Part shown: piece after piece, positions 34,855 through 44,440 of the stretch
Numbering within the stretch: position 1 is the stretch's first letter
Layout of the letters: every line of letters begins with the position of its first letter
From: Mangrovimonas xylaniphaga
GTDB taxonomy: Bacteria > Bacteroidota > Bacteroidia > Flavobacteriales > Flavobacteriaceae
Direction: 5' to 3'
DNA: 64,000 nt
Assembly: GCF_001280435.1 (NCBI RefSeq)
Contig: NZ_LBIP01000013.1
Coordinates: forward strand, 1,798,001-1,862,000
Notes under the pieces: generated by a model
The model's database searches: none
What the model was told of the DNA's origin: nothing
Seen by the model: the letters and a program-made list of their open reading frames with translations, nothing else
Translations under genes and position numbers: made by a program

Positions 34855-35808
34855 TTGAATTCTAAGCTTAAAACCATTCTTAAAGTAGCATTACCATTAT
34901 TGTTGGGTGTTGTTTTAGTGTGGTATTCGCTGTCCAAAATTTCAATTGGGGAACTCATTTTACATTTCAAAAAGGCAAACTATTTTTGGGTTGCCTTAGG
35001 AATCCTATTTGGTTTTTTGAGCCATTTATCTCGAGCTTACCGTTGGAAGTTTTTATTGGAACCCTTGGGGTATTTCCCTAAAATGCCCAATAGGGTAATG
35101 GCTGTATTTGCAGGTTATTTGGTGAATTTTACCATTCCAAGGGCTGGGGAAGTTACTAGGGCAACCGTGTTAACCAATTACGAAGGCGTGCCTTTTGAAA
35201 AGGGATTCGGAACTATTGTCTCAGAACGAGTGGCCGATCTTTTGGTGCTGCTTTTAATTATACTCACAACCCTATTTTTGGAATTTGAATTCATTTATAA
35301 TTTCTTCATTCAAAAATTTGATACCGTTAAGGTGCTTTCCGCTGGTGCCTTGTTGCTTGTTTTGGGAGTGGGGCTGATTATCTACTTTAAAAATGGGAAG
35401 TCGCAGTTTGCGGTCAAGGTGAGAACATTTGTAGTTGGTTTGATAGAAGGCGTGTTGAGTATTCTCAAAATGAAGAAAAAGTGGGCCTTTATAGGGCATA
35501 CTTTGTTCATTTGGATCATGTATCTTTTAATGTTCTATGTGACTTCGTTGGGAATAGAGGAATTACAGCCCATTCCATTAGCTGCCATTTTGGTTGGATT
35601 TATTTCTGCAACTTTTAGTATCGCGGCTACAAATGGCGGGATTGGATCTTATCCCGAAGCGGTAGTTCTGGCCTTTATGCTCTTTGCTTTGCCAGAAGAC
35701 CCTAGCAGGGCTTTTGGATGGATCATGTGGTCCACGCAAACACTCATGCTTACACTTTTGGGAGGAATATCTTTAATTTGCCTTCCAATCTATAATAGAA
35801 CCAAATAA
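34855..35808 (+). CDS. Lysylphosphatidylglycerol synthase-like transmembrane protein (YbhN/UPF0104)
   Basis: This 317-residue inner-membrane protein has about eight membrane segments and matches the LPG_synthase_TM (AglD/YbhN-like) domain, with HLSRAYRWKFLLEPLG, GYLVNFTIPRAGEVTRA and NGGIGSYPEAV. Proteins of this family are flippase-like; the soluble lysyl-transferase domain of MprF is absent, so it does not make lysyl-PG by itself. The start is TTG at 34855-34857, 9 bp after panD, and no ATG fits. It is the third gene of the pan operon. Confidence 0.85.
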   Translation: MNSKLKTILKVALPLLLGVVLVWYSLSKISIGELILHFKKANYFWVALGILFGFLSHLSRAYRWKFLLEPLGYFPKMPNRVMAVFAGYLVNFTIPRAGEVTRATVLTNYEGVPFEKGFGTIVSERVADLLVLLLIILTTLFLEFEFIYNFFIQKFDTVKVLSAGALLLVLGVGLIIYFKNGKSQFAVKVRTFVVGLIEGVLSILKMKKKWAFIGHTLFIWIMYLLMFYVTSLGIEELQPIPLAAILVGFISATFSIAATNGGIGSYPEAVVLAFMLFALPEDPSRAFGWIMWSTQTLMLTLLGGISLICLPIYNRTK

Positions 35809-35847
35809 TTTTATAAATTGCCGTAACAATATAAATGAAGGAAAATT

Positions 35848-36990
35848 ATGCATAAGTTTTTCATGCTTTTGGTATTTGTTTTGGGCTATCAAACACTACT
35901 ATCCCAGGTATTGTTCGAAACAATGGAATCATCCATTTTAGGGGAAAGTAGGGAATTGAAAATCCAATTGCCGTCCGATTACAATCCTGAAGACAAAACA
36001 GAGTATCCAATCATTATCGTTTTTGATGGGGATTATCTGTTTGAACCAGTTATTGGTAACGTAAATTACCAATCCTATTGGGGGGAAATGCCAAAATGTA
36101 TTGTGGTGGGGATCAATCAGGCGTCAACTAGAGAAGTAGATTTCTTTTATGATGACGAAACTTATTTTCCAGCACATGAAGGTGCACGATTTTTTGAGTT
36201 TGTTGGGGTAGAGTTGATTCCTTATATCGAAAGTAGATACAAAGCTTCCAAATTTAGAATTGGCGTTGGACATAATTTAAGTGCTAATTTCGTGAACTAT
36301 TATGTGTTCAAGGAATATCCTATTTTTAGGGCTTTTGTTGAGTTTAGTCCAGATTTGGCGCCAGAAATGGCCAGTCGTTTGGAGCAACGTTTGAATAATA
36401 TTCCTATTGATACTTTCTTTTATTTGGCCACTGCTGAAAACGATTTAGGGAATTTGAACAAAAGTATTGTCAATTTAGACAAGACATTAAGCGCTATTGA
36501 AAACCCAAAGTTGCATTACCGTTTTGATAATTTTGATGATGCCAACCACTATTCTTTGGTAGGTTTGGCAATTCCAAAGGCCATGAACCAGATATTTTCT
36601 TTGTACAAACCCATCAATAAAAAGGAATATTCAGAGCAAATGCTTACTTATGAAGGCTCTCCTTATGACTATTTGATGAAGAAATATGATGATATCAAAT
36701 TGTTTTATGGTTTTGAGAAAAAGGTTGTGGAAATCGATTTGAAGGCTACCGCTGCGGCTTCCAAGAAAAAGGACGATATGGAATCGTTAAAGAATGTTTC
36801 CAAACTGGCCAAAAAGGAATACCCAGATTCCATGATTAGTGCCTATTATCAGGGTATGTATTATGAGGAGTATGGCGACTTGAAAAAGGCTTTACAGTAT
36901 TACCAATCTGGATTATTGTTGAACGAGTCCGAATACATCGACAAAGACATGCTTTTGGAGAAGGTTTACGACATCAAAGACCAGAATTAA
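35848..36990 (+). CDS. Esterase-D-fold protein without the serine nucleophile, TPR-like tail (paralog 1)
   Basis: This 380-residue exported protein has a signal peptide (residues 1-19, ending LLSQ), an alpha/beta-hydrolase domain of the esterase-D type (about 25-255; SRELKIQLPSDYNPEDKTEY, IIIVFDGDYLFEP) and a C-terminal helical pair resembling a TPR (YYQGMYYEEYGDLKKALQYY). In active relatives the nucleophile elbow is G-H-S-x-G-G; here it is GVGHNLSAN with Asn143 in the Ser position. The C-terminal His (DDANHYSLV) remains. It may be a binding protein instead of an enzyme. A close paralog follows 87 bp downstream on the same strand. Confidence 0.75.
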   Translation: MHKFFMLLVFVLGYQTLLSQVLFETMESSILGESRELKIQLPSDYNPEDKTEYPIIIVFDGDYLFEPVIGNVNYQSYWGEMPKCIVVGINQASTREVDFFYDDETYFPAHEGARFFEFVGVELIPYIESRYKASKFRIGVGHNLSANFVNYYVFKEYPIFRAFVEFSPDLAPEMASRLEQRLNNIPIDTFFYLATAENDLGNLNKSIVNLDKTLSAIENPKLHYRFDNFDDANHYSLVGLAIPKAMNQIFSLYKPINKKEYSEQMLTYEGSPYDYLMKKYDDIKLFYGFEKKVVEIDLKATAAASKKKDDMESLKNVSKLAKKEYPDSMISAYYQGMYYEEYGDLKKALQYYQSGLLLNESEYIDKDMLLEKVYDIKDQN

Positions 36991-37077
36991 TACAAATAAT
37001 TGCAGTTCATCGATTTTTTTTAGCAGGTTAACTATTTTTTTGGTATGTTTACTATCCTAATCCAAACCTACTAAACG

Positions 37078-38247
37078 ATGAATAGAAATCTACTTTTTGT
37101 CTTAGCACTACTTACCTTTAGTGTTAGTTTTGCTCAGGTTACCCGAGAAAAGTTTGAATCTAGAAAGCTAAATACTACTCGTGAAATAAAAATCAAACTT
37201 CCAGCAGGTTACGATCCAAGTTCCCCTTTAAAACACCCGGTTATTGTGGTTTTTGATGGGGATTATCTTTTTGAAGCAGTTGCTGGGCAGGTTGCTTTTC
37301 AAACTTATTTCGATGAAATGCCCAAGTCTATCATCGTTGGAATCGAGCAAGGTAAGCAGAGATTTTACGATAGTTACCATGATGAAGTAACTGGAATGCC
37401 AATTGAATCTGGAGAGAGATTCTATAGATTCGTGTCAGAAGAATTGTTGCCATATATCGATAGTAAATACAACACTAGTAAGTTTAGAGTGGCTGTTGGT
37501 CACAATGTGATGGGGAATTTTATCAACTCATTCTTGTTGAGCTCAGATCCAATGTTTCATGCTTATGTGAATTTGAGTCCTGATTTTAAGGGAGAAATGA
37601 AGGAAAATGTGGTGAGCCGCTTGAAGTGGATTGACGAGGAAATTTTCTATTACATGGTTACCAGTGATCATGATTTAGCCTCATTAAAGGATAATATTCG
37701 TGAGGTCAATGCTAATCTTCAAGGAGCAAAAAACAATTCATTGACTTATTATTTTGACGAGTTCAAAGGAGATACACATTATATGTTGGTGACGGGAGGT
37801 ATCTCTAAGGCTTTGGATAAAATATTCGAATTGTATAAGCCTTTGGATGAAAAGGAGCTTAAAGAAAAAGTGTTTCCTTATGAAGGGACTTTGGATGATT
37901 ACATTGTAGATCGCTACAAAAGAATTGAAGAGCTTTTTGGAATTTATAAGCCTATTACCGAAGAAGAATTTGAAAAAATTGTGGCTGTAGCAGAGCAACG
38001 CGAGGATGTGGAATCATTGGAGAAAATTGGGAAATTAGCCGATAAGCAGGATCCTAATTCCTCTTTGGGAACTTATTATTTGGCATTGTATGCCGAAAAA
38101 ATGGGGAAAACCAAAAAGGCGGTTAAGTTGTATGAAACGGCTTTACAGTTGAATGACATGGCGCATATAGACAAAGATTTTATCTTGTCAAAAGTGGAAG
38201 ATTTAAAGTTTGTGGCAGAAGAAGTAGAGGAGGAAGGAGAAGATTAA
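37078..38247 (+). CDS. Esterase-D-fold protein without the serine nucleophile, TPR-like tail (paralog 2)
   Basis: This 389-residue protein is clearly paralogous to the gene just upstream along its full length: signal peptide ending SFAQ, FDGDYLFEAVAGQVAFQTYF, SKYNTSKFRVAVGHNVMGNF, KALDKIFELYKPLDEKELKE, and the TPR-like tail (GTYYLALYAEKMGKTKKAVK). Residue 143 is again Asn where Ser is expected (GHNVMG). The GDTHYMLV His is kept. The tail is longer and ends in a run of Glu. The hydrolase fold was probably already inactive before duplication, which argues for a conserved non-catalytic role. It is followed by a terminator. Confidence 0.75.
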   Translation: MNRNLLFVLALLTFSVSFAQVTREKFESRKLNTTREIKIKLPAGYDPSSPLKHPVIVVFDGDYLFEAVAGQVAFQTYFDEMPKSIIVGIEQGKQRFYDSYHDEVTGMPIESGERFYRFVSEELLPYIDSKYNTSKFRVAVGHNVMGNFINSFLLSSDPMFHAYVNLSPDFKGEMKENVVSRLKWIDEEIFYYMVTSDHDLASLKDNIREVNANLQGAKNNSLTYYFDEFKGDTHYMLVTGGISKALDKIFELYKPLDEKELKEKVFPYEGTLDDYIVDRYKRIEELFGIYKPITEEEFEKIVAVAEQREDVESLEKIGKLADKQDPNSSLGTYYLALYAEKMGKTKKAVKLYETALQLNDMAHIDKDFILSKVEDLKFVAEEVEEEGED

Positions 38248-38282
38248 AAGATAGAAACCAATACCAATCACTCAATTATGTA

Positions 38283-38318
38283 CAGTCCCCAATACCTTGT
38301 GTTGGGGATTGTTTTTTT
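38283..38318 (+). terminator. Hairpin terminator after the esterase-like pair
   Basis: Thirteen-bp stem CAGTCCCCAATAC (38283-38295) with GTGTTGGGGATTG (38299-38311), two G-U pairs, 3-base loop, then seven Ts. Confidence 0.85.
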
Positions 38319-38357
38319 GCGGAGATTTATTCCTTATTTTAGCCTAAATTTCTAAAG

Positions 38358-39719
38358 ATGGCCAAGGTAAAAACTACGTTTTATTGTCAGAATTGTGGAA
38401 GCCAGTATTCAAAATGGCAGGGGCAGTGTACTGCTTGTAAGGAGTGGAACACCATAGCAGAAGAGGTGCTTCAAACTCCTGAAAAGAGTGATTGGAAATC
38501 ACCTGCTTCAGCTTCGGTAAAACGTGCGGCAAAACCTTTGCTTATTAATGAAATTGACGGTTCACAAGACGCTCGGATTGATGTTGTTGATTTGGAGTTT
38601 AATCGGGTATTGGGAGGTGGCTTGGTGCCTGGATCCTTAACGCTTTTGGGAGGGGAACCTGGAATCGGGAAAAGTACACTCCTACTTCAAATGGCCTTGC
38701 GATTGCCTTATAAAACACTTTATGTATCTGGAGAGGAAAGCCAAAAACAGATAAAAATGCGTGCTGAACGCATCAATCCAGTCGCCAGTAATTGCTATAT
38801 TTTAACTGAAACCAAAACGCAAAATATCTTCAAACAGATCGAAGATTTGCAACCAGATGTTGTGGTGGTTGATTCCATTCAAACACTTCATAGTGATTAT
38901 ATAGAATCTTCTGCAGGAAGTATTTCCCAAATCAAGGAATGCACAACTGAGCTCATCAAATTTGCCAAAGAAACGGCTACTCCAGTGATTCTTGTTGGAC
39001 ATATTACCAAAGATGGTCACATTGCTGGCCCTAAAATTTTGGAGCATATGGTAGACACGGTGTTGCAGTTTGAAGGAGACAGAAACCATGTGTTTAGAAT
39101 TTTGCGGGCCAATAAAAACCGTTTTGGATCCACTAACGAATTGGGGATTTATGAAATGCAGGGAGCAGGTCTAAGGGAAGTTAGTAATCCATCGGAAATT
39201 CTTATTTCTAGAAAGGATGATGAACTCTCTGGTAATGCCGTAGCAGCTACTTTGGAAGGTACGCGCCCCTTGATGATTGAAGTGCAGGCTTTGGTAAGTA
39301 CGGCGGTTTATGGGACGCCACAGCGCAGTGCCACGGGGTTTAATGCCAAACGTCTCAATATGTTATTGGCGGTTTTGGAAAAGCGCGCCGGTTTTAGGTT
39401 GGGGGCCAAAGACGTCTTCTTAAATATTACGGGAGGCATCACCGTTGATGATCCTGCAATTGATCTTGCGGTGGTTGCAGCCATTTTGTCTTCAAACGAA
39501 GATGAAGCGCTCCCAAAAGACTATTGTTTTGCGGCCGAAGTTGGGCTTTCTGGTGAAATTAGACCGGTGCAACGTGTGGAACAACGCATTCTTGAAGCAG
39601 AGAAACTAGGGTTTTCAACGATTTTTGTGTCGAAATACAATAAAATTTCACTGAAAAAAACGGCCATTAAAATTCAGTTACTTTCCAAAATCGAAGACTT
39701 GGTAGGCTTTATTGTGTAA
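38358..39719 (+). CDS. radA: DNA repair protein RadA
   Basis: This 453-residue cytoplasmic RecA-like helicase processes recombination branches. In order: a C4 zinc finger (Cys10, 13, 24, 27), the ATPase core with Walker A GGEPGIGKST (98-107), the RadA-specific KNRFG motif (253-257), and a Lon-like domain (RSATGFNAKRLNMLLAVLEK, GLSGEIRPVQRVEQRILEA). All family motifs are intact. It stands alone between terminators and ileS. Confidence 0.97.
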   Translation: MAKVKTTFYCQNCGSQYSKWQGQCTACKEWNTIAEEVLQTPEKSDWKSPASASVKRAAKPLLINEIDGSQDARIDVVDLEFNRVLGGGLVPGSLTLLGGEPGIGKSTLLLQMALRLPYKTLYVSGEESQKQIKMRAERINPVASNCYILTETKTQNIFKQIEDLQPDVVVVDSIQTLHSDYIESSAGSISQIKECTTELIKFAKETATPVILVGHITKDGHIAGPKILEHMVDTVLQFEGDRNHVFRILRANKNRFGSTNELGIYEMQGAGLREVSNPSEILISRKDDELSGNAVAATLEGTRPLMIEVQALVSTAVYGTPQRSATGFNAKRLNMLLAVLEKRAGFRLGAKDVFLNITGGITVDDPAIDLAVVAAILSSNEDEALPKDYCFAAEVGLSGEIRPVQRVEQRILEAEKLGFSTIFVSKYNKISLKKTAIKIQLLSKIEDLVGFIV

Positions 39720-39812
39720 GTGACATTTTCAAGGTGACCATTTTCCTCCAAATAGCACGGCTATTTCTCTAAAAATCATTAATTTCGCAGGTCCAAAAGA
39801 ATTAATGATAAT

Positions 39813-42800
39813 ATGAGTACGAAATTCCCTGAATATAAAGGTCTTGACTTACCTAAAGTAGCCGATGAAATGTTGGCCTACTGGAAAGAACATTCCATTT
39901 TTGAAAAAAGTGTCACGTCTCGAGACAACGCAAAACCTTTTGTGTTTTTTGAAGGGCCTCCGTCGGCAAATGGTCTTCCTGGAGTGCACCACGTTTTGGC
40001 ACGTGCCATCAAGGATATCTTTCCTCGCTACAAAACCATGAAAGGGTTTCAGGTAAAAAGAAAGGCTGGATGGGATACTCATGGACTTCCAATTGAGTTA
40101 GGTGTTGAAAAGGAATTGGGAATTACCAAAGAGGATATTGGAAAAACTATTTCAGTAGAAGATTATAATGCAGCTTGTCGTAAGGCGGTGATGCGTTACA
40201 CGGATGTGTGGAACGACCTTACCGAAAAAATGGGGTACTGGGTAGATATGGATGACCCTTACATCACTTACGAACCAAAATACATGGAAAGTGTATGGTG
40301 GTTGTTGAAAGAAATCTATAATAAGAATTTACTATACAAGGGCTACACGATTCAGCCGTATTCTCCAAAGGCAGGGACTGGTTTGAGTTCCCATGAGCTG
40401 AACCAGCCAGGGACCTATCAGGATGTAACGGACACCACAATCGTAGCCCAATTTAAAGCTAAAGCAGAATCATTACCTGAGTTTTTGCAAAACGAAGGAG
40501 ATATTCACTTCTTGGCTTGGACGACTACACCTTGGACTTTGCCAAGTAACACGGCTTTAACCGTTGGGCCAAAAATTGACTATGTGTTGATTGAAACGTT
40601 TAATCAATACACTTTTGAGTCTATCAAAGTGGTGCTTGGAAAACCGTTGGTTGGAAAACAGTTCGCAGGGAAGTACATAGTTGCCGAATCTCAAGCAGAT
40701 ATTGATAGTTATTCAAAAGAAAATAAAAAGATTCCTTATCGTGTGATTAAGGAATTCAAGGGAGCAGATTTAGTAGGGATTACCTATGAGCAGTTATTAC
40801 CTTACGCATTGCCACATAACAATCCTGAGAATGCCTTTAGAGTGATTTTGGGAGATTTCGTGACGACTGAAGATGGTACCGGAATTGTACATACTGCGCC
40901 AACTTTTGGTGCCGATGATGCCATGGTAGCCAAACAAGCGACTCCAGAAGTGCCGCCAATGTTGGTAATGGACGAGCAAGGGAATTTGGTGCCGTTGGTG
41001 GACTTGCAAGGGAAGTTCAGACCAGAAATGGGTGAGCATACAGGGAAATATGTGAAGAACGAATATTATGCCGATGGTGAAGCGCCTGAGCGTTCGGTAG
41101 ATGTTGAGATCGCCATCCGTTTAAAAGAAGAGAACAAAGCCTTCAAGGTTGAAAAATACAAGCACAGTTACCCTAATTGTTGGAGAACCGATAAGCCAAT
41201 CTTGTACTATCCATTGGATTCTTGGTTTATCAAGGTGACCGATGTGAAGGAGCGCATGTTTGAATTGAACGAAACCATCAACTGGAAGCCTAAAGCTACA
41301 GGAACAGGACGTTTCGGAAATTGGTTGGCAAATGCTAATGACTGGAACCTGTCACGTTCTCGCTATTGGGGAATTCCATTGCCAATTTGGAGAACTGAAG
41401 ATGGCAAGGAAGAAATTTGTATTGGGTCCGTAGAAGAATTAAAAGCCGAAATGCAACGTGCTATTGATGCAGGCGTTTTGGCGGAAGATATTTTCAAGGA
41501 TTTTGAAGTAGGTAACAACGACGATGCTAACTATGCAAAATTAGATTTACATAAAAACATTGTGGACCAAATCACTTTGGTATCGGCTTCTGGAAAGCCA
41601 ATGAAGCGTGAAAGCGATTTGATAGATGTTTGGTTTGATTCTGGATCTATGCCATATGCACAGTGGCACTATCCTTTTGAAAACAAAGAGAAAATTGATG
41701 CCCATACCTCTTTCCCTGCCGATTTTATCGCGGAAGGAGTAGACCAAACACGTGGATGGTTCTATACACTTCATGCCATTGCAACTATGGTATTTGATTC
41801 GGTAGCTTATAAGAATGTTGTGTCCAACGGGCTTGTGCTGGATAAAAACGGACAGAAAATGTCCAAGCGTTTAGGGAATGCCGTGGATCCATTTGAAACC
41901 TTGGCCAATTATGGGGCAGACGCCACGCGTTGGTACATGATTTCCAATGCCAATCCATGGGACAATTTGAAATTTGACATTGAAGGCGTAGAAGAGGTAA
42001 AACGTAAATTCTTCGGAACACTTTACAATACCTATTCTTTCTTCACTTTATATACCAATTTGGATAACTTCACCTATAGTGAGGCGGATATTCCTTTGGA
42101 AGAAAGACCAGAGATTGATCGTTGGATCTTATCTGAATTACACACATTGATTCAAAAGGTTGATGAGTATTATGCCGAATATGAGCCAACAAAAGCGGCC
42201 AGAGCAATTTCAGACTTTACACAGGATTACTTGAGTAACTGGTATGTGCGTTTAAGTAGAAGACGTTTCTGGAAAGGCGATTACCAATCCGATAAGATTT
42301 CTGCTTACCAAACCTTGTACACCTGTATGGTAACCTTGGCGAAACTTGGAGCGCCGATTGCGCCATTCTACATGGATAAAATTTACCAGGACTTAACAAA
42401 AGTGACACAAAAAGAAAACTTTGAAAGTGTACATTTGGCGGAGTTCCCTGTAAGTGATCCAGCTTTTATAGATAAGGAATTGGAGCGTAAAATGGAGAGT
42501 GCACAAACTATTTCATCTTTGGTCTTGTCATTACGTGCCAAGGAAAAGATAAAAGTGCGTCAACCGTTGCAAAAGATTATGGTTCCTGTAAACAGCGAGC
42601 AACAAAAAACTGAGATTTTGGCGGTTGCAGATTTGATTACTTCGGAAGTAAATGTAAAGGAAATCGAAGTTTTGGAAGATGCTTCTGAGATTTTGGTGAA
42701 GCAGATCAAGCCTAATTTCAAGGTTTTAGGTCCTCGTTTTGGAAAAGATATGAAATCCATCGCTCAGATAATCAGTGGATTTACGTCTGAGGATATAAAA

Positions 42801-43217
42801 AATATGGAGCAAACAGGGGAGGTAAATGTTGAAATTAATGGAAAAAGTATTACATTAGAACGTTCTGATGTGGAAATTACCTCACAAGACATCGAAGGTT
42901 GGCTTGTAGCAAATGAAGGTGCTTTAACAGTTGCACTGGATGTTACAATCAATGAGGAATTGAAAAAAGAGGGTATCGCCAGAGAGTTGGTAAACAGAAT
43001 ACAAAACCTAAGAAAGGATTCAGGATTTGAGCTTACCGACAGGATTGCGGTCCACTTGCAAAAGGATGAACAGATTAGTAATGCGGTAAAACAAAATATT
43101 GACTATATAAAAACAGAGACGTTAACAGATCAATTGGAAATTTTAGACATTGTAACCGATGGGATTGAGATAGCCTTTGATGATGTAAATACCAAACTGT
43201 TTATTGAAAAATTATAA
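39813..43217 (+). CDS. ileS: Isoleucyl-tRNA synthetase
   Basis: This 1,134-residue class I synthetase charges tRNA-Ile. The HIGH-type motif is PGVHHVLARAIKD, the editing domain includes WTTTPWTLPSNTALTVG, and the second motif is GQKMSKRLGNAVDPF. There is a long C-terminal anticodon-binding region and no terminal zinc finger, features of the longer IleRS2-like type, often less sensitive to mupirocin; this subtype call is from general knowledge. All active-site features are present. A dksA-like gene begins 4 bp after its stop. Confidence 0.96.
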   Translation: MSTKFPEYKGLDLPKVADEMLAYWKEHSIFEKSVTSRDNAKPFVFFEGPPSANGLPGVHHVLARAIKDIFPRYKTMKGFQVKRKAGWDTHGLPIELGVEKELGITKEDIGKTISVEDYNAACRKAVMRYTDVWNDLTEKMGYWVDMDDPYITYEPKYMESVWWLLKEIYNKNLLYKGYTIQPYSPKAGTGLSSHELNQPGTYQDVTDTTIVAQFKAKAESLPEFLQNEGDIHFLAWTTTPWTLPSNTALTVGPKIDYVLIETFNQYTFESIKVVLGKPLVGKQFAGKYIVAESQADIDSYSKENKKIPYRVIKEFKGADLVGITYEQLLPYALPHNNPENAFRVILGDFVTTEDGTGIVHTAPTFGADDAMVAKQATPEVPPMLVMDEQGNLVPLVDLQGKFRPEMGEHTGKYVKNEYYADGEAPERSVDVEIAIRLKEENKAFKVEKYKHSYPNCWRTDKPILYYPLDSWFIKVTDVKERMFELNETINWKPKATGTGRFGNWLANANDWNLSRSRYWGIPLPIWRTEDGKEEICIGSVEELKAEMQRAIDAGVLAEDIFKDFEVGNNDDANYAKLDLHKNIVDQITLVSASGKPMKRESDLIDVWFDSGSMPYAQWHYPFENKEKIDAHTSFPADFIAEGVDQTRGWFYTLHAIATMVFDSVAYKNVVSNGLVLDKNGQKMSKRLGNAVDPFETLANYGADATRWYMISNANPWDNLKFDIEGVEEVKRKFFGTLYNTYSFFTLYTNLDNFTYSEADIPLEERPEIDRWILSELHTLIQKVDEYYAEYEPTKAARAISDFTQDYLSNWYVRLSRRRFWKGDYQSDKISAYQTLYTCMVTLAKLGAPIAPFYMDKIYQDLTKVTQKENFESVHLAEFPVSDPAFIDKELERKMESAQTISSLVLSLRAKEKIKVRQPLQKIMVPVNSEQQKTEILAVADLITSEVNVKEIEVLEDASEILVKQIKPNFKVLGPRFGKDMKSIAQIISGFTSEDIKNMEQTGEVNVEINGKSITLERSDVEITSQDIEGWLVANEGALTVALDVTINEELKKEGIARELVNRIQNLRKDSGFELTDRIAVHLQKDEQISNAVKQNIDYIKTETLTDQLEILDIVTDGIEIAFDDVNTKLFIEKL

Positions 43218-43221
43218 GATT

Positions 43222-43605
43222 ATGGCAGTAGAAACTAACAACAGGTATTCCGATAAGGATTTGGCAGAGTTTAAAGTATTGATTCTAGATAAAATTGAAA
43301 AGGCCGAACATGATTTAGCGCTTTTGAAAAGTGCGTACATGAACGACCTTAATAATGGAACCGATGATACTTCGCCGACATTTAAGGCTTTTGAAGAAGG
43401 TAGCGAAACCATGAGTAAGGAAGCGAACTCTCAATTGGCCATCAGACAGGAGAAATTTATCCGGGACTTAAAAAATGCCCTTATTAGAGTTGAGAACAAA
43501 ACTTATGGTATTTGCCGCGTAACGGGCAAGTTGATCAGTAAGGAGCGCCTCAAGTTAGTGCCGCACGCTACATTAAGTATTGAGGCAAAAAACATGCAGC
43601 AATAA
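43222..43605 (+). CDS. TraR/DksA-family regulator lacking most zinc cysteines
   Basis: This 127-residue protein has the DksA-like coiled-coil N-terminal part and a C-terminal zinc-finger region reading YGICRVTGKLISKERL then PHATLSIEAK. Canonical DksA has four Cys (C-x2-C-x17-C-x2-C). Here only Cys98 remains; the others are Thr101, Ser119 and Ala122. This form is, to my knowledge, common in Bacteroidota. DksA acts on RNA polymerase together with ppGpp; whether this variant does is open. I chose the ATG at 43222 since the upstream frame runs into ileS. It starts 4 bp after ileS. Confidence 0.85.
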   Translation: MAVETNNRYSDKDLAEFKVLILDKIEKAEHDLALLKSAYMNDLNNGTDDTSPTFKAFEEGSETMSKEANSQLAIRQEKFIRDLKNALIRVENKTYGICRVTGKLISKERLKLVPHATLSIEAKNMQQ

Positions 43606-43628
43606 CTAAACTTATATTTTTAGAATAG

Positions 43629-43657
43629 CGCCCTGTATATACAGGGCGTTTGTTTTT
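43629..43657 (+). terminator. Palindromic terminator after the dksA-like gene
   Basis: A perfect 20-bp palindrome, CGCCCTGTATATACAGGGCG (43629-43648), followed by TTTGTTTTT. The only T-run is on the plus strand. Confidence 0.85.
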
Positions 43658-43716
43658 ATGTCTTCTTTCTAGGATGTTCAAAATTGATTAAGTGTTCACA
43701 ATCAATTTATAAATCC

Positions 43717-43724
43717 TATTTTTG
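43717..43724 (+). promoter_or_regulatory. -7 promoter box for lspA
   Basis: TATTTTTG, an exact TAnnTTTG match, 20 bases upstream of the lspA ATG. No properly spaced -33 box is seen. Confidence 0.55.
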
Positions 43725-43744
43725 TGTTTCATCAATTCTAATCC

Positions 43745-44440
43745 ATGTCATTAAAAAAAGCATTCCTCTTAATTATTTTAATCTTGCTTGCCGATCAAAT
43801 AAGCAAACTATACATTAAAACCCATTTTGAACTTAGGGATCGTATAGAGGTATTTGAATGGTTTCATATTGCATTTGTAGAAAATGACGGGATGGCTTGG
43901 GGAACTAAAATCAGTGATTTTGCTTCGTTTATTTCAGATAAAACAGCTAAGTTGAGTCTAACACTGTTTAGAATTGTGGCTGTTTTTGGTATTGGCTATT
44001 GGTTGGTGTCTTCCATCCAAAAGAAAGCTTCCAAAACCCTAATTTGGGCAGTAGCCTTGATTTTTGCAGGTGCCTTGGGCAATATCATCGATTCGGTTTT
44101 TTATGGCGTCATCTTTAGCGATAGCATCAATAAGGTGGCCACTTTTCTGCCTGTTGAAGGTGGTTACGCCAGTTTGTTTCATGGCAACGTTGTGGATATG
44201 CTCCATTTTCCTATTTATAGTGGAATCTATCCAGAATGGTTTCCTTTTGTGGGAGGAAAGAGCTTTTCTTTTTTTGAGCCTGTGTTTAATATTGCCGATA
44301 TGGCCATTAGTACGGGAATAGGCATTCTCATTGTCTTCAACAAAAAGGCGTTCCCGAAGTCTTCAGATGAATTGGAAATTTTGGATGTAGAAAAAGAAGT
44401 AGAAAAGGAAAAGGACACTACTCAGCTAGAAAACGTGTAG
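43745..44440 (+). CDS. lspA: Lipoprotein signal peptidase
   Basis: This 231-residue inner-membrane aspartic peptidase cuts signal peptides from prolipoproteins. Four membrane helices are visible. The two catalytic Asp motifs are intact: GNIIDSVFYGVIF and FNIADMAISTGIGIL. It is longer than the enterobacterial enzyme (about 165) because of an insertion between the catalytic motifs and an acidic C-terminal tail, as often in Bacteroidota. It overlaps the convergent cyclo-ligase gene by 19 bp. Many lipoproteins in this window would be its substrates. Confidence 0.92.
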   Translation: MSLKKAFLLIILILLADQISKLYIKTHFELRDRIEVFEWFHIAFVENDGMAWGTKISDFASFISDKTAKLSLTLFRIVAVFGIGYWLVSSIQKKASKTLIWAVALIFAGALGNIIDSVFYGVIFSDSINKVATFLPVEGGYASLFHGNVVDMLHFPIYSGIYPEWFPFVGGKSFSFFEPVFNIADMAISTGIGILIVFNKKAFPKSSDELEILDVEKEVEKEKDTTQLENV

